Virus record (IMG/VR): IMGVR_UViG_3300025309_000040
Span: 1 to 30,285 of that record
Length of the DNA: 30,285 bases
Source of the DNA: a virus
Strand: one strand, 5' to 3'
In this document: positions 5,814 to 12,046 of the stretch, piece after piece
Position numbering within the stretch: the stretch's first letter is position 1
Layout of the letters: each line of letters starts with the position of its first letter
Translations under genes and position numbers: made by a program
The notes under the pieces: generated by a model
Told to the model about the DNA's origin: nothing
What the model saw: only the letters and a program-made list of their open reading frames with translations
The model's database searches: none

Positions 5814-6333
5814 TGTAATCGCACGATTGCGAGAGTTGGCGGCGCGAATACCGTTGCCGCTCGTTGCACACGAGGAAGGCGGTCAATCCAGGTCAATCAG
5901 TATAAATGAGTTTTCCCCCAGCGGGGGCAGATGGATCGTTGGCGACATTATGAATGAGTATGCCGATGACATCATATCGCCCGCGAACGCGCTTCCCGAT
6001 CTGCTGGATGAGATCGAGCGTTTACTGGCGGCTGGATTTATTGAGGTCGAGCGTGCGAATAAAGCCGAAGCAGAGCTATCCGCCGCGCTGAAACGGGCGG
6101 AGGCGGCGGAAAAGACGCTTCCCACTATGTACGAAAACTTAACGTTGATATTCCCGCTGGCCAGGAGCGACCAGGAATACCGCGATTGGATTGAACGGCT
6201 TATTAACAAGGCGATTGAGCATGCTGGCATAGTCAAAGTCCAAGAATCCGATCGTGTTACAGCCGGTCACCTGGTAATCGGATACAGGCAATTTGCCTCT
6301 AAACCAGACTCATCGAAAGGCGGCGAGGGATGA
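5800..6333 (+). CDS. Hypothetical early protein with coiled coil
   Basis: 177 aa, GAGG upstream, start inside the previous small gene. The middle (about residues 66-108) is a Glu/Ala/Arg-rich helix (ERANKAEAELSAALKRAEAAEK) typical of variable phage early proteins of the Ead/Ea22 style. The N-terminus carries GGRWIVGDIMNEY. No enzyme motif. It ends in KGGEG, as does its downstream neighbour, because both genes end with the same ribosome-binding-site-containing sequence GGCG(A/G)TGAGGGATGA-like. Confidence 0.65.
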   Translation: MIISDVIARLRELAARIPLPLVAHEEGGQSRSISINEFSPSGGRWIVGDIMNEYADDIISPANALPDLLDEIERLLAAGFIEVERANKAEAELSAALKRAEAAEKTLPTMYENLTLIFPLARSDQEYRDWIERLINKAIEHAGIVKVQESDRVTAGHLVIGYRQFASKPDSSKGGEG

Positions 6334-6749
6334 ATAAATTGATTGGATTTACTTCGCTCGATGTTGAAGGTGAAATGATCTGGGTAGATCCATCTGAGAT
6401 CGTTTTGGTTAGAAAGTTTGTCCCGGTATCGATGGGTGATCACGCAATATTGTTTTTAAAGAACGGGCAAAAGATCAACGTTAACTTATCGGTCATCGAA
6501 ACTATTCATTTCTTAACAATGGAAGACATTAAAGCCGATGAAATTGCAGTAATGGAAGAAGCGCTTGATTTCCACCCGCGGGCAGCAAAGTTTATGCGGA
6601 AGAAAAAGAATTTTGTGGTGGTGGCATGCGATGAAGCTTATTTTAAAACCGTGTACGACTTGATTCGCAAAAACGAAATCGAAAGAAAGCGGTGGGCCAT
6701 TTATGACGAAGAAGCTTATATCAAGGCCACAAAAGGCGGTGAGGGATGA
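6330..6749 (+). CDS. Hypothetical early protein
   Basis: 139 aa beginning in an ATGA overlap with the previous gene and ending in one with the next. The first half (residues 1-65) is beta-rich (MIWVDPSEIVLVRKFVPV .. HAILFLKNGQKINVN). The second half is helical and Lys/Glu-rich (HPRAAKFMRKKKNF, RKNEIERKRWAIYDEE). No recognised family. Confidence 0.65.
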   Translation: MNKLIGFTSLDVEGEMIWVDPSEIVLVRKFVPVSMGDHAILFLKNGQKINVNLSVIETIHFLTMEDIKADEIAVMEEALDFHPRAAKFMRKKKNFVVVACDEAYFKTVYDLIRKNEIERKRWAIYDEEAYIKATKGGEG

Positions 6750-7009
6750 GCCCAGACGGTGTGCTACTCGTGATCGTGCTCATTATGACGCTGACAGGTG
6801 TCTATATTATGTTTTTCTGGATACCTCCCGAATATCGCGTATGCCGCTGGACTACAGATGACAACGCAGATTACAACACATGGCATGGTGAGTGTGGTTG
6901 TGAATGGGATTTAGATGATGGCATTCCCGAAGAAAACGGCATGAAATACTGCCCTGATTGTGGCAGGCGCTTAGTGCAGGTCATATCCCAATCCTTGGAG
7001 AAAGAATGA
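6746..7009 (+). CDS. Membrane-anchored zinc-ribbon protein
   Basis: 87 aa. The N-terminal helix (residues 4-28; VLLVIVLIMTLTGVYIMFFW) should span the membrane. The soluble part has Cys residues in a ribbon layout (C34, CGC about 51-53, and CPDCGRR near residue 74), which suggests zinc binding. ATGA overlaps on both sides place it in the early operon. Function unknown. Confidence 0.65.
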   Translation: MSPDGVLLVIVLIMTLTGVYIMFFWIPPEYRVCRWTTDDNADYNTWHGECGCEWDLDDGIPEENGMKYCPDCGRRLVQVISQSLEKE

Positions 7010-7104
7010 CGATTTGTTTTCAATGCCACAGGGAACTTTCCCACCCACTTGATGAATACGGTGATCTATCAAATCCAGTTTGTTGGGATTGTTTTTCTAT
7101 ATGA
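7006..7104 (+). CDS. Tiny CxxC zinc-finger protein (32 aa)
   Basis: Begins in an ATGA overlap with the preceding gene (GGAGAAAGA upstream) and ends overlapping the start of the excisionase-like gene. Two CxxC pairs (CFQC near the N-terminus, CWDC near the C-terminus) separated by 18 residues make a single treble-clef or ribbon-like finger. Function unknown. Confidence 0.6.
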   Translation: MTICFQCHRELSHPLDEYGDLSNPVCWDCFSI

Positions 7105-7301
7105 ACGCGCCTATTCAGCGGCAGGTGGAAACCTTATTAAGGGCCAGCGATATTGCCAGCCGCTTATCGATCAGCCGGTCCGCAGCGTACCGGTTGATGC
7201 GGGATTCACTGCCGGTGGTGCGCTTTGGTCCCGGTACGCTGCGGGTGCGCGAAAGCGACCTAGAAAAATTCATTGCCAGCCGAATTGACAATCACCAATA
7301 A
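7101..7301 (+). CDS. Excisionase/MerR-type HTH protein
   Basis: 66 aa. The layout RASDIASRLSISRSAAYRLM, then PVVRFGPGTLRVRESDLEKFI matches the HTH_17 'DNA-binding domain, excisionase family': helix-turn-helix followed by a small wing with a G--LRV-ESDLE-FI ending. It could be the Xis partner of the integrase or an early regulator. It is far from int, next to the replication gene, which leaves both open. The ATG at 7101 lies in an ATGA overlap with the preceding zinc-finger gene. An upstream in-frame start at 7080 is less likely. Confidence 0.8.
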   Translation: MNAPIQRQVETLLRASDIASRLSISRSAAYRLMRDSLPVVRFGPGTLRVRESDLEKFIASRIDNHQ

Positions 7302-7303
7302 TT

Positions 7304-8014
7304 ATGCCGCGTCCACTGGTTCCCCCACACTATATAAACGTCCCTGTTGGCATTGTCTATGACAAAGATATACCACCTCAGGTGCTGGCCACCTACATCC
7401 AGATCCGCGGGACAGCCTGGGGGGAAGACGAGACGCCAGAAATATCGGTCAAAAAGCTGATGGAGTTAACAGGTAAATCCAGATCAACCATTTACGGGCA
7501 CCTGGGCATTCTGAGAGATTCGGGTTGGCTTCTGTTCAATTCGACTCACCATGCCGGCTTAACCGTCCGATTTATATCGGATGCGGCCCGTGATGCACTG
7601 TCCAAGAATCTGGATTCGCTTAATGAGGATGTTTTAACAGATATTACGTTAACCAAAATAATTAAACATCCTCCTGTTAATCAATTTAAGCGCGCCAATA
7701 CTGTCCAAAAATCTGGACAGGAGTCCGAAATTTTGGACAGTAATAACGGCTGGCACGGAAAAATCGATGCTGATCTAGAGGATTTGCTGGACCGCGTAGG
7801 CGTGTACCGCGATAAATTCAAAGCGGTGGCAGATTCGGGCTGGAATCCAGAACAGATCCAAAAACTGGCGGAGATCGTGCTGGATGAACTGGGTCCAGGG
7901 CGCGGCGGTGGGGTGTTTTTGTACCGGTTAATCAACCGGGAACCGCCAAAAACAGAGGCGAATTTGAGACGGAGGTATGTTGCCGGTGATTGGGGCGCGT
8001 ATGTTGAGCACTAA
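7304..8014 (+). CDS. Phage replication initiator-like protein
   Basis: 236 aa. The N-terminal domain (residues 1-100) is a winged helix of the replisome-organiser/initiator kind: PPQVLATYIQIRGTAW, PEISVKKLMELTG, KSRSTIYGHLGILRDSGWL. A variable linker follows (about 105-148). The C-terminal domain (149-236) contains WNPEQIQKLAEIVLDELG and GGVFLYRLI. This is the domain plan of lambda O-type initiators, and the linker coincides with the repeat cluster at 7625-7742. The preceding gene ends two bases before the ATG. No helicase or loader gene is recognisable, so host DnaB/DnaC functions are probably recruited. Confidence 0.7.
   Translation: MPRPLVPPHYINVPVGIVYDKDIPPQVLATYIQIRGTAWGEDETPEISVKKLMELTGKSRSTIYGHLGILRDSGWLLFNSTHHAGLTVRFISDAARDALSKNLDSLNEDVLTDITLTKIIKHPPVNQFKRANTVQKSGQESEILDSNNGWHGKIDADLEDLLDRVGVYRDKFKAVADSGWNPEQIQKLAEIVLDELGPGRGGGVFLYRLINREPPKTEANLRRRYVAGDWGAYVEH
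7625..7742. other. Candidate replication origin inside the initiator gene
   Basis: Left part: GAGGATGTTTTAA (7625-7637) faces TTAAACATCCTC (7662-7673) across an AT-rich spacer. Right part: TACTGTCCAAAA (7699-7710) faces TTTTGGACAGTA (7731-7742), with a third GGACAG at 7715-7720, exactly 20 bases before the one at 7735. AT-rich DNA plus clustered GGACAG repeats in the linker-coding part of an initiator gene resembles the lambda-type origin within gene O. Confidence 0.5.
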
Positions 8015-8573
8015 TTTTCACCTGTGCGCGGAGGGAGAGAAGTTGTATCTGGACTGGTCGCGGCTGGATGCGCTCACGACGATGCCGCTGGCATGCATGC
8101 GGATGATGTCACAATACGCGAGTGAGACTCATGTGCCGGTTGAACGCTCAAAGGGCGAAATCGAGCGAATTCTGCGGCGCTACGGTGCTGAATCGTTTAT
8201 GCACGGTTGGGACCGCCTGAAAGCGGTGGTCGGGTTCGACATCAACGGCCGCCGGTACCGGATCGTGCTGCCGATGCCAGATACACAGTCTTTTCGGTTA
8301 ACCGAAACTGGCCGCGCCCGGGTGAAGTCATCGATGGATGCCGCGTATGAACAGGCGATCAGGCAGCGCTGGCGGGCGATGGCGCTGTGGATCAAAGCCG
8401 TGCTGGAGGCAGCGGAGGCCGGCATTGTCACCCTGGAAGAAGTGCTGCAGCCGTTCACCGTGCTGCCGAATGGTCAGACGGCCGGGCAATGGCTGGCGCC
8501 ACAGATCGAGGCGGCCTATCAGAGCGGTCGAATGCCGCCGCTTTTACCGGCGGGAAGAGGCGGAGACGAATGA
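7977..8573 (+). CDS. Conserved phage early protein of unknown function
   Basis: 198 aa from 7977. The conserved part starts near residue 44: SQYASETHVPVERSKGEIERILRRYGA, then F-INGRRYRIVLPMPD, QRWRAMALWIKAVLEA, GIVTLEEVLQPF, VLPNGQT and GRMPPLLP. I recognise this as a widespread phage/prophage protein near replication genes, without known activity. Homologues usually begin at the 'Y---T-V-V--S--EIE' region, so starts at 8103/8106 are plausible. The 7977 ATG has GGAGG unusually close (one base). It overlaps the initiator gene by 38 bases and the methyltransferase by an ATGA. Confidence 0.75.
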   Translation: MLPVIGARMLSTNFHLCAEGEKLYLDWSRLDALTTMPLACMRMMSQYASETHVPVERSKGEIERILRRYGAESFMHGWDRLKAVVGFDINGRRYRIVLPMPDTQSFRLTETGRARVKSSMDAAYEQAIRQRWRAMALWIKAVLEAAEAGIVTLEEVLQPFTVLPNGQTAGQWLAPQIEAAYQSGRMPPLLPAGRGGDE

Positions 8574-9421
8574 AATTCGGCAGTCTGTTTTCAGGCATTG
8601 GCGGATTCGATTTGGGTCTCGAGCGTGCCGGGATGCAATGCGCCTGGCAAGTAGAGATCGATCCTTATTGCAATCGGGTACTTGCAAAACATTGGCCAGG
8701 AGTAAAACGTTTTGGAGATATCAGACAAATCGAATGGAGCACAGTCGATCCCGTTGATCTTTTGTGTGGAGGATTCCCTTGCCAACCACACAGCCTTGCA
8801 GGAAAACGAGCAGGCAGCAGAGACGAGCGGGACTTGTGGCCAGAGTTTGCACGGGCTATTCGCGAGCTTAAACCAAGATGGGTTGTGGTTGAAAATGTCC
8901 GGGGGCTACTATCTAGCGAAGCTGGACGGTTCTTTGGTGGAATTCTCAGGGATCTGGCCGGCCTCGGGTATGATGCGGAATGGCAGGTGCTTTCGGCAGC
9001 GGCGTTTGGTGCGCCACATATCCGCGAAAGGGTCTGGATTGTGGCCTACCCCGCGCAACAATACGGGACCTTCGATGGATGCTCATCACCTGAGTCTGGA
9101 CGGGGCAGTTCGGCAGATGTGGCCGACACCCAAAGCAAACGACGCGGAGAAGCGCGGGAAGATTATGAACATACCAAGAAACGGCTTGCCTGCGGCAGTG
9201 CAGTATGCAACGCCCCAGGCGAGGGATTACAGAACGGGCTCGACCAAGAGAGTGGACGAAGCGCGAAAAGGAATCCGCTCGGTCAACCTGAACGATCAAA
9301 TTGGTGGGCAGTTGAACCCAACGTGGGTCGAGTGGCCCATGGGATTCCCCACAGGGTGGACCGACTTAGAGGATTAATGCCGCAGTTCCGCAAGTGGTGG
9401 AATGGATTGGACGGCGGATAA
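8570..9421 (+). CDS. DNA (cytosine-5) methyltransferase with frameshifted C-terminus
   Basis: Transfers methyl from SAM to cytosine C5. Motif I FSGIGGFDLGLE is at residues 7-18, the catalytic PCQ loop GGFPCQPHS at 67-75 (C71), ENV at 108-110 and IRERVW at 151-156. A variable target-recognition region (160-250) follows, then EPNVGRVAHGIP--VDRL. After RGL (9371-9376) the frame reads MPQFRKWW and stops at 9421. The -1 frame from 9376 instead encodes NAAVPQVVEWIGRRIM to a stop at 9441, which is the normal motif X (GNA-VPQ) and tail. A deletion of about 4 bases therefore seems to have removed motif X, so activity is doubtful. ATGA overlap with the upstream gene. An unrelated recognisable frame overlaps 8712-9377. 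Confidence 0.85.
   Translation: MKFGSLFSGIGGFDLGLERAGMQCAWQVEIDPYCNRVLAKHWPGVKRFGDIRQIEWSTVDPVDLLCGGFPCQPHSLAGKRAGSRDERDLWPEFARAIRELKPRWVVVENVRGLLSSEAGRFFGGILRDLAGLGYDAEWQVLSAAAFGAPHIRERVWIVAYPAQQYGTFDGCSSPESGRGSSADVADTQSKRRGEAREDYEHTKKRLACGSAVCNAPGEGLQNGLDQESGRSAKRNPLGQPERSNWWAVEPNVGRVAHGIPHRVDRLRGLMPQFRKWWNGLDGG
8712..9377 (+). CDS. Overlapping frame encoding a WPTP-repeat phage protein
   Basis: A 221-codon same-strand frame lies inside the methyltransferase gene. Its translation is not random: W-K-SGGYYLAKLDGSLVEF, FSGIWPASGMMRNGR, LWPTPRNN, MWPTPKAND, YATPQARDYRTGS, NLNDQIGGQLNP and a C-terminal WVEWPMGFPTGWTDLED. I recognise this motif order from phage proteins annotated as hypothetical or methyltransferase-associated. 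Start is uncertain (TTG at 8712, ATG at 8894) and no good ribosome-binding site is visible. Either true dual coding or a family of mis-called overlapping frames. Confidence 0.4.
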   Translation: MEISDKSNGAQSIPLIFCVEDSLANHTALQENEQAAETSGTCGQSLHGLFASLNQDGLWLKMSGGYYLAKLDGSLVEFSGIWPASGMMRNGRCFRQRRLVRHISAKGSGLWPTPRNNTGPSMDAHHLSLDGAVRQMWPTPKANDAEKRGKIMNIPRNGLPAAVQYATPQARDYRTGSTKRVDEARKGIRSVNLNDQIGGQLNPTWVEWPMGFPTGWTDLED

Positions 9422-9433
9422 TGCAGGTAAATC

Positions 9434-9649
9434 ATGCCTGAGCGCTGCGCGATCAGTTGGAAATTATTCCGCGAGGTGGAGAAGCAGCAGTTGCGCGCCA
9501 GTACCGCCGGGTATGTGATCGATGATTCATATCCGCCGTATTTTCTGGCTTTGCAAACCTACCAGACTCATTTCAGGAATTGCGAGCAATGCCGGGCGTG
9601 GGTTGACAGTTGGACAGACGAAGGAGCGAAAAATGAAATTTTTGTGTGA
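9434..9649 (+). CDS. Small hypothetical protein with CxxC
   Basis: 71 aa. Its ATG overlaps the stop (9441) of the restored methyltransferase frame, as expected if the two genes were once coupled. The C-terminal half contains HFRNCEQCRAW, an H-x3-C-x2-C pattern that may bind a metal. No family recognised. Confidence 0.55.
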   Translation: MPERCAISWKLFREVEKQQLRASTAGYVIDDSYPPYFLALQTYQTHFRNCEQCRAWVDSWTDEGAKNEIFV

Positions 9650-9713
9650 TTCAGACAGTTTTGAAGTTTTGGATCGGGTAGCGCGGTCGCTAGGCGATCC
9701 GGCTAAAGGCTGA
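9633..9713 (+). CDS. Tiny hypothetical reading frame (26 aa)
   Basis: GAAGGAG lies upstream of the ATG at 9633. The frame encodes MKFLCDSDSFEVLDRVARSL and seven more residues. It overlaps the previous gene by 17 bases and leads into the methyltransferase remnant, so it may be part of the same decayed locus and not a functional gene. Confidence 0.3.
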   Translation: MKFLCDSDSFEVLDRVARSLGDPAKG

Positions 9714-9927
9714 GCGGGTGTGCTTGCTGCTCAAGTTGACGTTCCTGGAAGGAGTTGGCCGGCGCGAGCTATTCCGGCAGAGTCCGCCGGCGCGGATCTA
9801 TGTTTTCAGCAAGCGGCTGAGTATGACTCGCAATGGCAATAAATATACAAATAGCGGCATGATCGCCTTTGCCTGGTTCGTGTGGGTGAGGGGGTACAAT
9901 GGCAGCCCCCAGGTGGATTGGATTTAG
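9694..9927 (+). pseudogene. 3' remnant of a phage SAM-dependent methyltransferase
   Basis: Only the C-terminal third of the family is present: AIRLKAERVCLLLKLTFLEG, then PPARIYVFSKRLSMTRNG and AFAWFVWVRGYNGSPQVDWI. I recognise these as the end of phage Dam-like proteins whose N-terminus carries the NPPF catalytic motif. That part is missing here, and a TAG at 9691 closes the frame. A GTG at 9718 could start a 69-aa product. It ends five bases before the next gene. Confidence 0.6.
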
Positions 9928-9931
9928 GACG

Positions 9932-11086
9932 ATGATCGTAAACGCGAACGCACTTCATATCCCGATAGCCGACAAGTCCGTGCAATGTGTGGTCACGTCT
10001 CCGCCTTATTACCTCCTGCGCGATTATGGCGTTTATGGCCAGATTGGATTAGAGCAAACTCCAGACGAATACATAGCCAACATGGTCGCCGTATTTCGTG
10101 AGGTCTGGCGTGTACTGCGCGATGACGGGACGCTGTGGTTAAACGTCGGGGATAGTTATGCCGGCGGTACGCGTGGAGGCAATAGCGATTTTATTACCGG
10201 GAAATGGAAAGACAAATCAATTATTGACCGAGGTAAAAGAACATTACCCAGATGGGGCGGTGGAAACGTGCCGGCAACAGCCGGACTAAAAACAAAGGAT
10301 TTAATTGGCATTCCCTGGCGGCTAGCCTTCGCGCTGCAATCGGACGGCTGGTATCTGAGGTCGGACATCATCTGGGCGAAGCCTAATCCCATGCCGGAGA
10401 GCGTGACGGATCGGCCAACGAAAAGCCACGAATATTTATTTTTGCTGACCAAGTCACCGTGTTACTATTACGACGCCGACGCAATCAAAGAAGGCGTAAC
10501 CGGAAATGCGCACGCGCATGGCAAAGGGTATGGAAAGAAATTCGCGGATCCCGGACTGGGTATAAAAAGTAATACATCTTTTATGGGCGCAATTCACAAC
10601 GCCATCAAAGACGACCTGCCGACTTCCCGTAATCGTCGCACCGTCTGGACAATTGCAACGCAGCCTACCAAAGAGGCGCATTTTGCCACTTTCCCCGAGA
10701 AGCTGGTCGAGCCGTGCATTCTGGCTGGCACGTCCGAGCGCGGATGCTGCCCGAAGTGTGGCAAGCCGTGGAAAAGAGTAATTGAAAAAACCGGGCATGT
10801 GAACAAACGCGAAGATGCGCATGTGCCCAATAATACGCCGTCAAAAACCGATAGCACTGGCTGGGGCCCTACGAAGCGAGCAAGTGAAATTTGGATACCA
10901 GACTGTATATGTGAGGCTGGCGAACCTGTTCCGTGCATAGTGTTCGACCCGTTTGTCGGAAGCGGAACGGTTGAGCGCGTGGCAATCCGCCTGCGCCGGC
11001 GGTCAATTGGTATAGATTTAAATTTTAATTACATCAATAAAATCGCCAGAATTAGGACCGGCGAACTGCAAATCAGGTTGATATAG
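9932..11086 (+). CDS. Beta-class N4-cytosine/N6-adenine DNA methyltransferase
   Basis: 384 aa. The catalytic motif TSPPYY is at residues 22-27 and the SAM-binding motif DPFVGSGT near 339-346, the reversed order that defines the beta class. Supporting motifs: GTLWLNVGDSY, GIPWRLAFALQ, RSDIIWAKPNPMPESV, FATFPEKLVEPCI and GIDLNFNYI. A CCPKCGKPW/CIC-type cysteine insertion before motif I resembles the zinc knuckle of phage versions. The start at 9932 follows TTTAGGACG and the previous stop. The upstream 9899 start would overlap the remnant. Probably solitary (no restriction partner), protecting phage DNA. N4 versus N6 specificity cannot be told from TSPPY alone. Confidence 0.9.
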   Translation: MIVNANALHIPIADKSVQCVVTSPPYYLLRDYGVYGQIGLEQTPDEYIANMVAVFREVWRVLRDDGTLWLNVGDSYAGGTRGGNSDFITGKWKDKSIIDRGKRTLPRWGGGNVPATAGLKTKDLIGIPWRLAFALQSDGWYLRSDIIWAKPNPMPESVTDRPTKSHEYLFLLTKSPCYYYDADAIKEGVTGNAHAHGKGYGKKFADPGLGIKSNTSFMGAIHNAIKDDLPTSRNRRTVWTIATQPTKEAHFATFPEKLVEPCILAGTSERGCCPKCGKPWKRVIEKTGHVNKREDAHVPNNTPSKTDSTGWGPTKRASEIWIPDCICEAGEPVPCIVFDPFVGSGTVERVAIRLRRRSIGIDLNFNYINKIARIRTGELQIRLI

Positions 11087-11094
11087 GGTTATTT

Positions 11095-11307
11095 ATGACT
11101 GACATTGTTGAAGCGACCATCGATCAAGGGGAATTATGCCGGCGGCTGTGCGCTGTGTTAAAACCGCTGGAAATGCTGGACCTGGTTGAATCGATAGAGG
11201 AGGTCGTCAACATGCGAAACGGATTCGGTCAGGTTGGGATAGATTTCAAATATAAACGCGTGGTTGAGATGTCCGTAAATCGCACAAAGAGGCCGGGGGT
11301 TGGGTAA
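11095..11307 (+). CDS. Small hypothetical protein
   Basis: 70 aa, largely helical (TIDQGELCRRLCAVLKPLEM, ESIEEVVNMRNGFGQVGI). No family recognised. The 3' end carries CCGGGGGTTGGGTA (11293-11306), which recurs exactly at 11711-11724 at the end of another small gene. Confidence 0.5.
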   Translation: MTDIVEATIDQGELCRRLCAVLKPLEMLDLVESIEEVVNMRNGFGQVGIDFKYKRVVEMSVNRTKRPGVG

Positions 11308-11309
11308 AA

Positions 11310-11627
11310 ATGGGCAGATATATTCTAAAAATCAAAGATTATTATTTGGAATGGTCAACCGTTGTGGATTGTCCTGTAACACTTGGGATGAATCTGGATC
11401 AACTTACCAGGCATATAAAGCGTGAATATGGCGCTAATGGATTGCGCGATCTGCCAGAACGCCTTGAACGCGTCAATCAAACGGGAACCAGCAAGCGCGG
11501 CGGTAATTTGCAAGATGTAATTTCAGGGAATCGCGCCGGGCCAAACGAAAGCGAACTGGATTTAGACGAGATTTACCAGGCCTATTGTTTGCGGGAGTCG
11601 ATTCGGGACGGTTGGAAGGCGATGTGA
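11310..11627 (+). CDS. Hypothetical protein
   Basis: 105 aa. Start MGRYILKIKDYYLEWS, then helices with RHIKREYGANGLRDLPERLERV and a C-terminal LDLDEIYQAYCLRESIRDGW. The start lies three bases after the previous stop. No family recognised. Confidence 0.55.
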   Translation: MGRYILKIKDYYLEWSTVVDCPVTLGMNLDQLTRHIKREYGANGLRDLPERLERVNQTGTSKRGGNLQDVISGNRAGPNESELDLDEIYQAYCLRESIRDGWKAM

Positions 11628-11629
11628 AA

Positions 11630-11725
11630 ATGGACACCGAGAATATTCCGGTTGTGGTCGATATGGAGAATCGCCGGGTAAAATTGATATCAACGTTGAG
11701 CAGCAGGAAACCGGGGGTTGGGTAG
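11630..11725 (+). CDS. Tiny hypothetical protein (31 aa)
   Basis: GGAAGG lies upstream of the ATG, which begins three bases after the previous gene. Sequence MDTENIPVVVDMENRRVKLI, ending SSRKPGVG. The terminal PGVG is shared with the gene at 11095-11307 through the repeated 14-mer. Plausible but unproven. Confidence 0.4.
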   Translation: MDTENIPVVVDMENRRVKLISTLSSRKPGVG

Positions 11726-11731
11726 GAGCCA

Positions 11732-11965
11732 ATGACGATGACCTGTCGCATATGTGGTTTTGAAAAAACAGGAGATATTTTCGACGACTGGGTTCCAGAC
11801 ACATTCACAAATTTTGGTTTACTTTATCCAGGCAATATCATTTGCAATGATTGTAAATTCTGGTTCAATCAGCATTCGGTCGAATTGCAGCAGCGTATGG
11901 GCAAAGATAAGCCGCAAAAAATGCAAAATTACAGCCATTTTGTGATTAATAATGTAATGTTCTAA
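11732..11965 (+). CDS. Four-cysteine zinc-finger protein, possibly truncated
   Basis: 77 aa with TAGGAGCCA before the ATG. CRICG near the N-terminus and CNDC near residue 38 form a two-CxxC finger separated by DDWVPDTFTNFGLLYPGN, followed by GKDKPQKMQNYSHFVI. This C-x2-C..FTN..L..P...C-x2-C..YSHFV order recalls the N-terminal zinc finger of Csf1-like proteins (type IV CRISPR) and phage relatives. That is recalled similarity, not a search. It is much shorter than those proteins. Its last codons lie in the tandem ATGTTCTAA repeat. Last gene before the late control region. Confidence 0.55.
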   Translation: MTMTCRICGFEKTGDIFDDWVPDTFTNFGLLYPGNIICNDCKFWFNQHSVELQQRMGKDKPQKMQNYSHFVINNVMF

Positions 11966-11974
11966 ATGTTCTAA
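11957..11974. repeat. Tandem ATGTTCTAA repeat before late promoter
   Basis: ATGTTCTAA occurs twice in tandem (11957-11965, 11966-11974), about 22 bases upstream of the predicted -35. AATGTTCTAAAT (11956-11967) is identical to 1399-1410 at the integrase promoter. Possible activator or operator site. Confidence 0.45.
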
Positions 11975-11995
11975 TATTCATCGAAAATCTAGATA

Positions 11996-12023
11996 TTGTA
12001 ATATTTACACTAAGTGCTATAAT
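11996..12023 (+). promoter_or_regulatory. Late promoter candidate (extended -10)
   Basis: TGCTATAAT (12015-12023) is a perfect extended -10. TTGTAA (11996-12001) at 16-base spacing is a 4/6 match to -35, so help from an activator at the tandem repeat is plausible. Start expected near 12030, roughly 95 bases before the first late gene. Confidence 0.65.
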
Positions 12024-12046
12024 TTAGTTAGCTCAGCGAGGCATTG

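Noticed and set aside
7049-7288. 79-codon frame overlapping the excisionase-like gene
   Set aside because: The 7101-7301 frame encodes a clear HTH_17 protein. The other frame has no motif.
12004-12023. TTTACA as -35 for the late promoter
   Set aside because: Only eight bases separate it from TATAAT. TTGTAA at 11996 with an extended -10 gives workable spacing.
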